Positions 23,211-35,784 are shown, numbered from the stretch's first letter. The stretch is DNA of 64,000 nt from Owenia fusiformis (GCA_903813345.2 CAIIXF020000007.1:13434714-13498713); one strand, 5' to 3'. A program made the numbers and translations. Notes: generated by a model not told the origin, from the sequence alone.

Positions 23211-26200
23211 ATGGAAGATCGAAGACGTCGAAGAAGAACTTCAAATTCCGACTCGGATTTCAGCGAAAATGACGAGAAAAATACGAATCTAGGAACCCCT
23301 GGTCGAAAGACAGATAATGAAACTGTAAGTTGGCTAATTTTCATTCTGTTCTTGCCTGTTTTGCTCTCACTACCGCCTTTTCAATTTTAGGCGGATTTAT
23401 TTTCCAGAAAATTTTCAAAAATTTCGGGTAGGAATTTCGATAGCCCTGTCACACACAGTCGAAAAGAATGTTCTGGCGAAAGGAGATTGGGATTCCAAAT
23501 TCTTGAAGTTGGAACGAAAAGAATGAAGTTTCCTTTTCTATTTCCTGAATCTCTCCGAAATTAGCTCATCTTGGTGACTGTAAATTGCACAGCTGTATTC
23601 AATGGAGTGTTCCCGTATTCACTCATCCTAAATTTTAAAGTGTATATTTTATTTTGAATGTGTTTTCATTGTTTTTTGTCGACTGGTACGATCTGGCTTA
23701 GCAAATGGCAAGATGGATGACCATAGGCCCCGGGAACATGTATAAAATAGCGAGTCGACATCTGTATTACTTACTCACTTCGAGAGCCATGTTAGATTTT
23801 AAAACTTATGGCTCTCAAACGGAGAAGTGAACAGCTGATCAATAGTGACCTTTGAAATTGAATTAAGTCGATCCGCGGCTTACTTTTGGTCTCTAACTGT
23901 GTCTTACAATCAGTATCATCAATCCGTGTAAGTATTGGAGCGCTGGAGTACTTCTTTTTCGATCAAGACTTGTAAATTGTTCATCGAGTTAAAGTTTTAC
24001 AGACCTATTTCCAATATGGCGGTTTGCTAGGTGCGAGATACGCAACGAACGAAATGAATTTTGAGAATTAGTTAGGTTCGGACAACCTCCGGAGATTTAC
24101 GAAAATGTCCGAGCAGAAACCGCCATATTGGAATTTGGCAGTAAAAGGATTCACTCGACTAACGAATTACAAGTCTTGATCGAAAAAGAAGTATTCCAGC
24201 GCTCCAATACTTACACGGATTGATGATACTGATGTAAGACACAGTTAGAGACCAAAAGTAAGCCGCGGATCGACTTAATTCGATTTCAAAGGTCACGATC
24301 ATTGAGCTGTCCAAATGCTCCGTGGGAAAGCTATTATATCAAAATCCAAATAGCTTTCGCAGGAAGTAATGTATTACTACTTCTTCTTTTAGGTGGTTAT
24401 CCCCAACCAGCAATTATGAATATGCCAACTTTCGATGGTTAATTGTGCAAAGATTATCGCTTTTCATTGGGTTTTATATGATTCTAAAGTAAGATAAACT
24501 ACTACTACTTTTTTCATGGCCGTGACTTCGTCGCTAACATGCTAAATGTAAGAGTTAGCTGACGTTTGGAAGTCTGACTTACCTTCTAAAGGTTAGAACC
24601 CGAATCTTAATGAAACAATATCACCGTTGTTGCGTCGATGATGATGCATAAACATAGCATTTGATAGAAATTAGTGTAAATGCTTTTCCGACTTTTTCAT
24701 TTTTCATCAATGTTGACTTCCGGGAAGGCGTTGTAGTTATCACGAAACAACGCATTGACCCTTGAACTTTACTTTGTTGACGTGTCAACCAAGCATGTCT
24801 GGTGTGAAAATTAAAAGAATGTTAAGCAATGTTCTACATCCGCCAAGCTAAGTGAAGTAGTCAATATTTAAAATTACCAATTTCAAGTGAAGTACGCAAC
24901 GAACGAAACTGCGTGATCTACCTCCCACTATTGGTCTGAATGAAATGCTACGTAGAAATATGAGCCGTCTGCTGTATTAGTCGATTAATAGAGTAAGACC
25001 TGTTGGTGATGCTTTATAATTTAGACCAAAACATTGAAGAACAAACGAACCTGTAAATCGTGAAAACAACAAACAAATATTCGGTTTTCACATATGTTCG
25101 GTAATTTTTCGTATTGAAACTTCCGGAACTTACAAGGAAATCATTCATTTTCTCGGTCCATGATTTACCTCTTGGATGTTGTGGCAAATGCTCCATGGTT
25201 GACGGAACAAAGGTGATATGGTTTCATTAAGATTCGGGTTCTAACCTTTAGAAGGTAAGTCAGACTCCCAAACGTCAGCTAACTCTTATATTTAGCATGT
25301 TAGCGACGAAGTCAGGCCATGAAAAAAGTAGTAAATAGTAACTTACGGTATGAATCATCACAGATATGCGAACTTGCACCCTATTTCATTGCATCATTTC
25401 AAGCATCGGTTAGCTAAATCCGCGCTTCAAAATCTGAGGGGACCCTGCCGGAAGTTGAATAAAAACAGAAAAAATAATCACTAACTTTAAGTTTTAATTA
25501 TACTCATGTGTTACAGATTGGAACTGTTTGATAAATATATATTAAAGGTAAATAATTTCAGTATTGACTGAATACACGAAAAGCTTAATTATAGTAAAAA
25601 TGTAGTTTGATATAACGTTACTTAACTTTGTCATTATGCTTAAACGAAGGTGTCACTCCTGTAAATCATTGAAAAATATTGAAAAAATTGAAAGTACTTG
25701 GCCTCAGCTTTACATACATATACCTCAAATGGCCACATTGCATACACTTAAACCTACTATACACACCCTAGAAGTTGGCATGGCTTCATTTTTAAAGTAT
25801 TAAAAACACCGAAAGTGGTATTTATCGGAGTGACACCCCAACCAGCTATGACAAAAACAAGATGGCTGCGGGTCCGGACAAAATTCGAAAGGGAATGATT
25901 TCGAATTAACAGGTGATTTAAAGCTAGAGATAGACAGTATAAAAATTTATTAATACACACAAAAGTTGAACGAAGTATCGATCCTACTTTTGAGTGATAA
26001 TTGGTAAGCTGGCAAAGCTTAAAATTCGCGAATCGGACCTTAATGCAGTAAGATTCTGGTTGGGGATAACCACCTAAAAGAAGAAGTAGTAATACAGATG
26101 TCGACTCGCTATTTTATACATGTTCCCGGGGCCTATGTGGATTACCCTTGACCTCACCTTGACCGATGGTGATCACGTCATCTATATTACCAAGATAGCG

Positions 26201-29200
26201 GATTCAAAATTTTCTAAAATCGCTTCAAATAATATTATGTTAATTTCTAATACTAAAGACCTTCATAAAAAGGTCTGATATAAATGGTGGACCGAATTCA
26301 GAATTACCAGGTAAAATCACATTGAGATTTTTTGCCTATAATAGCAAAACCTTTGCTTCATTTATGCATTTTATCTGAGATAGGAGTTTTTGGTGTCTAT
26401 AGGCAAATATTTTTTCAGAAGGAACATGCTATTTAGTTTGATAACCCATTGATTATTATTTATTAAGCTGAGCACTATAATAAAGGCAAAATAATATCTA
26501 AAATCTCAATGTTATTGTATTTCAAATCACCAATCTCTAGAGGTAAAAAAACTACTGTTTTATGTTTTTAGTTTCAGTCTCAGCTCTCCTGAGAAATTCT
26601 GCGAGAAACCCCCTGTTTCAAAATCTGAGTTCAAATTTTTGCCCAACTAGCTTTGGGTTTATTTATTGGTTACCGATTTTAATCATCATCATTTGCAGTG
26701 ATCTGCATTTTTAAGGCTAAAAACTCTGGGAGTCTGGTCTGGGGAAATCATACATCATTGAAATTGAGAATTAAGTATCATGCTTATTTTTTAATTTTTT
26801 TTATTTTTCAGCCAAGTGAAACTGGAGACAGAGATGAAGGTAAGTTCTTTTGATACTTTTATTCTCTGCTCTTTTCAAACTTAGTCGATGAAATTGCACC
26901 ACAAAGTTCAGTTCAGATTGAAGAAAGTACGTAAATATATAGAAGAGTTGTTCTGTCAGTTATATAGATTTTTTATATACTCTTCATTTTTTTCTTAGTA
27001 AGAATAAGATAAAATTGCTATAAATTAGAATAATTAACCACTACAAATTTTCCATTTCAGCACAGAGTGAAACATAATTCGCTAAAAAGAATGAAATTGC
27101 ATTAGTTTTGTTAGTACATGTAGATTCATTTTATATACGATTCTCAGTTTTTCTAGTAATCAATTAAGATAAAATTATCATGATATACACTGTATTTAAA
27201 CAGCAGCCACTCTTAAATGCAGAGCAGAGACATCATTTACCTTAGCCTACAGATTTGCAGTTTTGATCAATTTTTTGTAGAGTTGACAAATTTTCTGAAA
27301 GAATGATGAATAATCATTTTTAGTTCAGTAATTCTATTGCATCTCCATTTCTTGTAAGATGAGAGGAACACGAGTGACAGGACCTCTAAGACTGAATTAA
27401 TGTCTTGTCTCATATATTTCATCTAAACTGCAAAGAAATCCCAGAGAATGCAGAATTGGCCATTTTCACTTTTAAGAATCGAAGTGTCACTTGCACAATT
27501 CATTATTCCATCTTGCACAACAAAACTGAGAAATAGTGTTATGCAGTTGTGGTTATTGTTACTAATATAAGTAATGAATTGTAAACAATTTTAGATCCTG
27601 AGTCTGAATATGAGAGTGCAGAAGATCAAGATTCTGATGAAAGCACAGATGAGTCAACAAGTGATGAAGATGAAACTGAGGACTATACACAAGATGAAGG
27701 AGATGTTGTAATCGAGGACTCTGGGTTGGATTATGAGTTCCCTGATGATCAGGAGAGGGAAAGTGGAGATGGTCAGGTAAGAAAACTTTGAAGGCAAGAT
27801 GGAAACTAGTCCCTGCATAATAAAATCAATATTTAAAAAAAAACTTTTTCACATCTCAAAGGGACGTCATGGATAACTATCACACTATCTTAAATATCTT
27901 CTATTATTTCGCCAAGAAATTCTGCATTTATGCTGAATTGGCCTGTTGTAGATGTCACTAATTTCATTTGCAGAAAACAACTTTTTAACTTGTAGAAAAC
28001 AATGAAGAGTGACAACAAAATTACTTATTTCAGGAACATCCAGATGATGAGAATAAAGATGCTTTAGATGATGATGAAGATCGCAAGAACCCAGCATTTA
28101 TCCCCAGAAAGGGAGCATTCTATGAGCATGATATGAGAGAGGGAGAGGATGGAGAGGGAGGGGACTCACAGCAGACTGAAAAGACTGAAGAAAAGGGGTA
28201 AGTTTTACTGAGACATACCTAATAAACTTGAAAATTATGAAGGTATGTGTAATATGTATGTGTGTATACCAGCCTATGTATTCTTAAAATCTCCAAAGAT
28301 ATCCCATATTAGAAACAAGATTTATCACACCTTAAAAAATGAGAGAGCTTTTCAAGTTTCAAAATTAGGAAATACCAAAATTTTGAAAGATTTGATCTAA
28401 ATTATTATTAGTTTTGCTGCTAATGGTTTCTTCATTCTGAGATTTTACATTCTTATGAAATATTGCATTGATTAGATGAAGCTTATTAATAAAGTTAATG
28501 ATTTTACAGGGTAGAAAAGAAAGCATTATGGAAAGATGATAAGAAATGGCTTCATGATAGGTTTGATGATCTTGAACAGAGACCCAAAACACGCGAGGAA
28601 CTGATTGCATTGTATGGCTATGATATCCGAAGCCGCAATGCCCCACCTTCAGCGCCACCGAGGAGAGGAAGGTATGAACTACATTTTTCATCTGCTTTTC
28701 AAAGAACGATGTACATCAAAATAATTTGAAACTGAAATTATATTTGGATCATTGATTTCAGATTCTAAGTCTAAATTTATTAAGTACAAACTTATTAATT
28801 ATGTCTGCTTACCTCAGTTGTGTTATTTTTATGACCAAAAAGAATAATCTGTTTCATTCATCTTTCAATAATATTGTCCTGTTTCGTGTATTATAGGTTC
28901 TTGCCTTTGTCTTTATATCACCACTTACCTAAGTGCAGATAACTTGTGAAGTTTATTTTGCTCAAAATATTCATAATTCTTGTATTTTCTTGTATTTAAT
29001 GGAATGTTTCATTCTAGGGGGCGAGGTGGTGACCGAGGTCAACATTCTCAACAGGTGTTTGGTGATTATGTGACAGACAATAGACGCAGTAACAGAAGAG
29101 GAGGACAATATAATGATGACGGTGACACCTCTGACAGAAGAGGTGGATATGACCGGAGACGAAGTGGACGTAATGATTACAATGATCGACAGAATGAGTA

Positions 29201-32200
29201 CAACGAGAGGCATAATGAATACAATGAAAGACGTACAGATTATCAACATCAAAGAAGGGAGAACTATCAAGGCAATGATTACAATGGTAGTAGAAATGAT
29301 TATGGGGATAATAGTAATGATTATGGCCAGAGAAGAGGAGGTGGTTATAATAACAGGAGAGATGACTATGAACAGAGACCTAGGGGAGCCAATAGGGAAA
29401 GATCACAGCGATCAAGGGGTAGGGGGTCATATGATAATAGAAGGAATCAACGGAGCAATCAAGATGATAGCGAAGACACACGTGGGTACAAGGACACGCA
29501 AAACTATCAGCGGCAACGCAGAGACAGTGATAACCAGAAACAATGGACAAACAGAAATTATAAAAATCTGAAAGAAGGAAATTCACCTCCTTCCTCTGAT
29601 TCTAATCCACCGCGTTTCAATAAATCAGACTATCCAAAGCTGCCGACAAATGTTGTTGAACCAGTCCAAGGGAAGTCATTTAGTAATGATCGTAGAGCTA
29701 AGGTGGGAGTAACGAGGGTACAGGAGAATGTTGAGGAAGAGCGGAGGCCTAAAGTTGGCATTACTAGAGTCCAGGGGGAGAAAGCCACGGATGTTGTCAA
29801 AGCTGCAGCTTCATCAAAGCCCTCGGAGAAAGTACAATATCCTCCCCATTCTCAAGGAAAACAAGTACAACATGGTAATTATTGAAAATGAGCTTATCTT
29901 ATTATTTGATTTTAACCTCTTCTGAAATGAAATACCCCAGACAGTGCATATAATTGCAGTTACACATTGTCAAAGACCATTCACATGTATATTTCAGTAA
30001 GCATGTATATTTCAGTTACACCTCAGCCACAAAGTTCTGGGAGTGAGGCTACCCCTACAGATTCAGCACCCCCACCTTCTACAGTGCGTCCTGAGACTGG
30101 GGTCCTTCGCCCAACCAAGCGATACTCTTCCCAAAGGCAGAGACCTGTCCCAGACGCCACCTTTACAGAGCCCACTTCTGTACAGCATTTCTATCCCCCG
30201 CAGTCAACTAGTAAGTGTATTTCTAGGTAACTTACCCTGATCAACTAGTCAATTCCCTCAGTCAATCGCATTGATTTACACATTGCACATACTTCTCTAT
30301 AAATTCAGAGCACAGTTTGGTTTTGATCTCTCATTGAAGTTATTCTCTCTATTTATTTAACTAAGAGTACCTGTCAACACCACATGTTAATGGTTAAATG
30401 AGTTTGTAATTCTCGCTTCATTCTCTTATTACAGGACCACCCATGGTGCAGCGAACAGTGCGGCCTCAGGCTACTGTAGCTCAGAGCACACAGGGCTCTC
30501 AGATGTCCCAGACTCCCCCAGCTCCCAGAATTCCCCCTCCACAAACAATGCAGGCCTACACACTGCCAGGTAAGCTCTTAGTGTTATATGATCCAAAGGA
30601 AACCTCTCCAACATTGGTTCAATACAAGACACAGAAAATGGAAAAGCCTGTTTTCGTTAATGCCATCCTCTTTAAACTTTAGTGCCAACTCCCTAAACTT
30701 GAGAACCATAACCTGAGATAAATTGTGAAAGAGGTCAGAATATCATAAAAATGAATAATTTGATCTGAATTTTTTAATCTATGTTTTAGTAATAATCTAT
30801 CTTTACTTGCCTGGCATCACATAGTTTTGAATTTCTACCCCATAGGGCATGTGTCTCCAGCTAACACGCCTCCAAGGATGGTCCACCAGATGTTACCAAC
30901 GGCTCCCCCAAGTATACCTAACGTCAGCATGCGCAACACGCCACCTGTCATGGTTCAGCCAGCATCTGCACCGGAGTTCATAGCTGGAGGGGTCCCCATG
31001 GCTCCAGGGGCCATGCCAGGGGCGATGGTGCACTATACAAGCCCTTCTGGGGGAAATGCTGTACCATTCCAGATGGCCAACCCAATACAGCTCCCCCCAG
31101 GGTTCCCTACCCCACCCCATGGGCCCCAGGTGATCACAGCTACAGCTATCCCTATGCAGCCAATGCCTGTAGCCCCACAACCTGTACCCCCACAACCTGA
31201 GGTAAGTTCATTTTAGAAGAGTTTGATTCAAGGAAATTAAATACAATGGCAAAAGATGGATCCATGCTATAGTATAGGAGCAATGAATTGACTCTTGTTC
31301 AGCTTTAGGACTAGGGATGGCATGGAATTATAAGTGAATTATTGCTATCTTTCCCTACGATTGTTTGAATTACGATTGTAATTACGATTGTTACGCTGGA
31401 AAAAGATGGCTCCATGCTATTACTCATTTAAACACCACTATCAAAGATATAATTTAATGCCATTTCTGCATCAGTTGTATAATTGAGTGCTGCATTCCCT
31501 GCCAAAAATATTATTGAAATTCATGCATTATCAGAGAAGCAAAATAAAGAATACGGACATTTTTGGCTCACCCTGTACTGTATTTATCAAAGGCACAATT
31601 TCTATATAGAACTATTTATAGAAACTGTAAAACATGTAGACTTAGTTGTTTTATCATAAATCTTGTTGTATGATAAATGTCATTTAATGCAATATTTCTT
31701 TAAAAATACATGTATTTACATTGCAGGATCCCATGCTTCAACCTGGTGGCACAACCTACTATTCAACCCCTCAGGATACCCCCACAGGAACAACATACTA
31801 TCCCCAGGAAATGGCAGCTCCCCCAGGGACAATCTATTATGCCCCTGAGTTCCAGGCAACCACTGACAAATCCCCAGCACGCAGAACTAAAGCAGCTATA
31901 CCTATTATCAATCCACAGGTAAGTTAATTTTTTAAGAATTTTTTTTTTGAATAAGGTACCAACATTTGAATCTGCATGGAATGTCCCTAATGAAATGACA
32001 TTCATTCCTTTTGACATCATTGGCTTTTACTATTTCAGGATATGCCAAATAGGGCTGATGACGAAGCAGAGCTTTTGCGAGAAGATCCAACTGCACCCCC
32101 TGTTTCCACCGCCCCTATTCAGCAAACCTCTGCCCCATCCCCTGTACAGCCAGCCCCTATACCCAATCCAGGAGATGAACAACAAACAAGAACAGCGAAC

Positions 32201-32443
32201 ATTACAAATCCTAATGAAGAACAAATAAGTAACAAAGATGATAAATCTAACATCCTCAAAGAGGCAGAGGAGCCCACTAGTAAACATGCTGTGGACTCTG
32301 GAGGTGATATGAAACCAGTGCCAGCTTTAGAGACCATACAATCAGATATGAAAGGATTAAAGTTAGAAACTCAAACTGTACCAATAAATGATGCAGAAAC
32401 GAATGATATAAAGCAAATAGCTGTCGAAAGTACACCTGTGTAA
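23211..32443 (+). CDS. CASC3: CASC3 (Barentsz/MLN51), exon junction complex core subunit
   Basis: Spliced from 23211-23324, 26812-26839, 27595-27776, 28034-28197, 28510-28671, 29018-29874, 30016-30210, 30435-30569, 30846-31201, 31727-31918 and 32039-32443; all junctions are GT-AG and phases agree, giving 929 aa. The Btz/SELOR domain spans about residues 119-205, with NPAFIPRKGAFYEHD (127-141), then LWKDDKKW and ELIALYGYDIRS (193-204), all near-identical to vertebrate CASC3. It clamps eIF4A3 on spliced mRNA upstream of exon junctions, for nonsense-mediated decay and mRNA localisation. The N-terminus is Arg-rich then strongly acidic. The largest exon is low-complexity (Arg, Asn, Tyr, Gly). The C-terminal half is Pro/Gln-rich and keeps RPTKRYSSQRQRPVP (about 536-550), a signature shared with the human protein. 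It is longer than the roughly 700-aa human protein because of the Arg/Tyr-rich and Pro-rich parts. The start fits the conserved MxDRRR opening. Confidence 0.94.
23764..24378. mobile_element. 599-bp element with hairpin-bearing ends, 8-bp duplication GTATTACT
   Basis: Sits inside the left terminal repeat of the 2.4-kb element. GTATTACT occurs at 23764-23771 and 24371-24378, and the intact right terminal repeat of the host shows the uncut site, proving the insertion. Its arms pair through most of the length, folding near 24060. Each end carries its own hairpin: GAGAGCCAT with ATGGCTCTC at 23782-23816, and GAAAGCTATT with AATAGCTTTC at 24326-24358. An 8-bp duplication fits hAT-like elements. No coding capacity. 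Confidence 0.85.
24503..25333. mobile_element. 831-bp element with about 130-bp terminal inverted repeats
   Basis: TACTACTTTTTTCATGGC at 24503 and the matching complement ending at 25333 open inverted repeats of about 130 bp. These include TTAGAACCCGAATCTTAATG at about 24594 and its complement at about 25226. The interior is non-palindromic and has no recognisable protein. I could not identify a target duplication, so the exact edges are approximate. It lies inside the 2.4-kb element of CASC3 intron 1. Confidence 0.7.
26147..26811. other. Remainder of CASC3 intron 1
   Basis: AT-rich intronic sequence after the transposon stack, ending in the pyrimidine-rich acceptor TTATTTTTCAG. No additional feature seen. 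Confidence 0.5.
26885..26926 (+). other. CASC3: Candidate 42-bp cassette exon of CASC3
   Basis: Bounded by an acceptor (CAAACTTAG) and a donor (GTACGT), 45 bp after exon 2. It opens in the same phase as exon 2 leaves (phase 1) and hands on phase 1, so its inclusion would add 14 residues (VDEIAPQSSVQIEE plus a codon shared with the next exon) without shifting the frame. The sequence is acidic and Gln-rich like its surroundings. Inclusion is not proven; transcript reads are needed. Confidence 0.4.
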
Positions 32444-32758
32444 TACACACTAGAGTTAATATTGGCTTTAACAAAGACCAGTGAGTCTGTCCCATACCAG
32501 AGATTGAATTATGAGCAGAAGTCTTCCATTGTTCATCACGTGGGTTAAGGATGGTGTCAGATTGTCAATAGCTGTGGAACAATGAAGTTAATCTTCTATG
32601 GGGAGGAGGTACATGATGATTTCACTAGAGAGGAGTGGTGATGAGGGGAGTAATAAGGGGTACACTGGATTGACTTTGACTTTGTTATTCCACATCCATT
32701 GCCTGTTGGATACCTCTTCTTTTCCCATCAACTTCTGGTACAATGTCACTTCTAGTTC

Positions 32759-32764
32759 AATAAA
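32759..32764 (+). terminator. CASC3: Candidate CASC3 polyadenylation signal
   Basis: AATAAA 316 bp after the CASC3 stop codon, the first perfect match on the plus strand. Further AATAAA-like sites occur downstream (for example near 33244), so longer 3' ends are possible. Confidence 0.4.
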
Positions 32765-34785
32765 TATTGTAGTTAGTATAGTATGAACATTTGTAAAGTG
32801 TATACAGGTACATTCTGGCACAGGTTCATGGAATGTGTTGATGGCTTTAATTCAGTATTTAATGCTTATGGTTTGAAGCCTTAGAATAGTACCTCAACTG
32901 ATTAGAGTAGCCGTGGATCAATTTATCAATTTGGAAAAGCGTTTTATGTTATCTCATATTCAACTTCAAATTGACCCTATTATAAGTGTTATAATCCAAG
33001 ACTATAACCAGTAATTCGATATCTTAGTAAATACACATAGTATTTCACTTACTTTTCAACAGAGCAAGTCACAGAAGGTAAACGATTTATTCAGAGACAA
33101 TTAATAGAAAAATGATATTGTAAGTTACATTATTTTATATTTGATTTGAATGGCCACAAGTACAATTTCTAATGATTGAACTGCCTTCTTGCTTTCCTTC
33201 AAGATGAGATGTATGTGAAATGAACGGAATTGGTTCATTTATAAATAAAAATCAGATGCTAGTAGAAATATTCTTGATTTTCATAAAGTAATATAAACAT
33301 AGTTAAAATCTTATTCATACAAATACATGTACTTCTAAAGCATGGTCTAAGATTGTTAATTAATTTTTTTTCGAAAATATGATTTGTAGAATAGGTAGAA
33401 CTCTTGTTATAAAATCATGTAAAGTGAAATTTTTTGTTTTGTTTCATTGGACAGAAACGTAAATGGATACTGAGCACATTTTAAATTTGATTGAATCCAA
33501 AATTAGAGCATTTTGTTTGCCTACCACCTGGTGATTAAACTAGAAACTACTGTCACCTTCCTATGTGATGATAAGCAAACAGAAAATCTCAATTCATATA
33601 TATTATTTAAAAATGTTAGAATATGAATGTAGCCATACATTATTTTTAAAATATATTATGTGAAACTTCTATCCTTAAACATAATTAAGAATTGTTTTAT
33701 GCATAATGGCTACAAGTATTCTTTTCTGTGTGTGTTTTACCTTATAGTGAAATGTATGATAGTTTGGAAACATATTTCAAGGTTAAACTATGGTAAGATG
33801 ATTGTGGTAGGCCACAACTTCTATATATGTGATAGATATGAGTAGAGGCTAAATCAGAATGAGGAAATAACTTTCTTAACAATAGGCAAATATTTTAGTG
33901 TTTATTCATAAAGTGTGCATTATATTAGGTCTGCTTCTCATGATTTTCACATGCAAATGTGTGTACTCATTTATTTTTGTAAGCTGTGTTACAAGCCTAA
34001 AATTGCAATTTTTGTTATTAACAATGATAAGAAATTGTTATGGATTTCATGTTTTTCTAAGTTAAACGACTGATCATGCTGAATAAACTATGTTTAGAAA
34101 ACTTAATACCATCTCAATATGTTTTAATTTGAAAGGTTTCATGCACAACAACCAACATAACATAACATTACAGTGTCGGGACTTCTATTTTGACCCAGTT
34201 TTGCGATACATGTACTCGAGCCCAATGAACATTTATTCTATTACATTTAAAGTTTTAAGTCCCAGGATTCCATATTATTTCTGATATATTCCATATACAT
34301 GAGTGAACCTTTTGCAAATTTTATCTAAGAAGTCCCTAACAGTCTAAATATAAATTGAATCATATAAAACATACTCATCGTTTGTAATTATACAAAATAA
34401 TCATATATCATTATCCTTAGGATGAAGAACAGATGAAGAAAAGAATTATCCTTGTATTTTAGTTTTAAATCCAGTGACAGTTTGAAGTGTAGTTGAAAAG
34501 ATTCACATTTGTGTGTCCATTTGATCATTAGAGAGGTTTAAGTTTGCACTGATTTTCACAATGTAAGCATGAATCCAATATACACTCTTCTATACCTTGC
34601 ATTTGGTGTTCATGAGCAACCCATTTGGCTTATTAGTAATGATTATGTTATTTGTTTTTATTTGTCTGTTCCTTATTATGGTTTATAGGATGGCTGTTAG
34701 ACGTTAAAAAGGTACTTTTGTATCTTACCAAAGGATCTTGTTTAAAATATGATACAACATGCAAGCTTAATCTCCCTTTTAGTAT

Positions 34786-34915
34786 GTTTATGTCACCACC
34801 AGAAGTGGTAACATTAATTAATAACTGTTATAGTCTCCAACTTGTTTTTGTTCAGTGTTTGTATTCTGTAACAAATGGCAGGTAGTGACATTTTGCATGT
34901 TAATACCTTGTTTGT
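34786..34915. repeat. Dispersed repeat beginning ATGTCACCACCA (copy 1)
   Basis: Begins TATGTCACCACCAGAAGTGG and includes TGTTATAGTCTCCAAC and GTGACATTTTGCATG further on. The same ordered words appear at 46149-46280 and 57778-57890, and partly at about 35055, 49774 and 50190. It is an interspersed element of unknown class about 130 bp long. Confidence 0.7.
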
Positions 34916-35054
34916 TAATGTGGTTATTAACGTTTATTTAAAGTTACTCCACAAAACTTCAATGGGGTTTTATTTATAGGGAAATTTTAATCCAGTCAAA
35001 AGAATAATGGATGTTATCATCTGTTGAGTCAATGACATTATAATTATTTTTGGA

Positions 35055-35110
35055 GATGACATTGTTATGGTCTCCAATTTTTTTGGGATGATGTTTGACG
35101 GTTGTCTAAA
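35055..35110. repeat. Dispersed repeat, partial copy
   Basis: TGACATTGTTATGGTCTCC followed by a T-run, GGGATGATGTTTG and ACGGTTGTC matches the middle of the repeat at 46149-46280 (GTTATAGTCTCCAAC, T-run, GGATGGCGTTTGG). Only the central part is present. Confidence 0.55.
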
Positions 35111-35215
35111 AATTTCCCTTGATTCCCAGTAAGATGTTATTAGGAAGAAAACTTTTAAGTTCCATTTGTACACTGTATTGCTCAATTTGAGGTAATACCA
35201 ACTTTTAGCTCAAAC

Positions 35216-35731
35216 TTAAAGATGCAGTATGCCATAGGTTTTTTCCCAGAGAAGCAATTTTGACCCATTGTTATTGGTCATATAATATCTCACATACCAT
35301 GGATATATCTTTAGAATAGCTAATTTGTATATTATTGCCGAAATATTGTTATAATCAACAGAACAACCAAACTCCAGAATTTAACGGGGGCTTTAACACA
35401 ATCGATTCATCGGGTAGCGAGGGGAATCCCCGTTGAGACACAAGCGCCAACACACGCCTTGAACCAGGCAGCCAATCAGGTTCATGATAAACAAATTCAA
35501 AGACCAATCAGATAACAGGGGGATTTTCCCGGAATAATCAAACTTTAGATTGAATTAATTTCCGCGAAAATAATTAGATCGGTCAGCACAATTGCAAAAT
35601 AAACACCGAAAGCAGGGGATTTGGGACTACTTCGCTGGTAAGTAGATTGGTGAATATTTGGCGAAACTCAATATGCAAAAAGGTCTAGAGGGGTCTTGAT
35701 TGTGATATCCTATGGCAAAGAGCCTCTTTAA
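35216..35731. mobile_element. 508-bp MITE with TTAA duplication
   Basis: The ends AGATGCAGTATGCCATAGG (35220) and the complementary CCTATGGCAAAGAGCCTCT (ends 35727) form an imperfect 19-bp inverted repeat flanked by TTAA on both sides (35216-35219 and 35728-35731). TTAA is the duplication of piggyBac and Kolobok transposons. There is no transposase. It sits between the 3' ends of CASC3 and NDUFB3. Confidence 0.8.
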
Positions 35732-35778
35732 TTTAATGCATTATCAAATAACAATATTTTGTATAACAATAATCCTAA

Positions 35779-35784
35779 TTTATT
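35779..35784 (-). terminator. NDUFB3: Candidate NDUFB3 polyadenylation signal
   Basis: AATAAA on the minus strand about 350 bp after the NDUFB3 stop codon. It is the nearest perfect match I noticed; closer variant signals cannot be excluded. Confidence 0.35.

Larger units (their letters stand above)
23714..26146. mobile_element. 2.4-kb inverted-repeat element in CASC3 intron 1, 9-bp imperfect duplication
   Basis: The ends ATAGGCCCCGGGAACATG (23723) and its complement (ends at about 26137) begin inverted repeats of about 82 bp; the left copy is split by a later insertion at 23772-24370. The flanks are TGGATGACC (23714-23722) and TGGATTACC (26138-26146), a candidate 8-9-bp duplication with one mismatch, as expected for hAT or Mutator types. 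The interior holds another inverted-repeat element (24503-25333) and no transposase I can recognise. Confidence 0.75.
32765..35215. other. CASC3 3' flank or long 3' UTR, no second gene
   Basis: AT-rich sequence with only short frames, compatible with an extended 3' UTR or spacer. It contains copies of a dispersed repeat at 34786-34915 and about 35055-35110 that recurs in the ankyrin gene. Confidence 0.5.

Noticed and set aside
27061-27090. Acceptor-like TTTCCATTTCAG followed by CACAGAGTGAAACATAA in CASC3 intron 2
   Set aside because: Joining it to the preceding exons gives an immediate stop and no clear donor follows; probably a chance acceptor, though a poison exon cannot be wholly excluded.
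29113-29571. 152-codon frame in a second phase of the CASC3 Arg/Tyr-rich exon
   Set aside because: Shadow of the real frame, which is fixed by matching splice phases on both sides.
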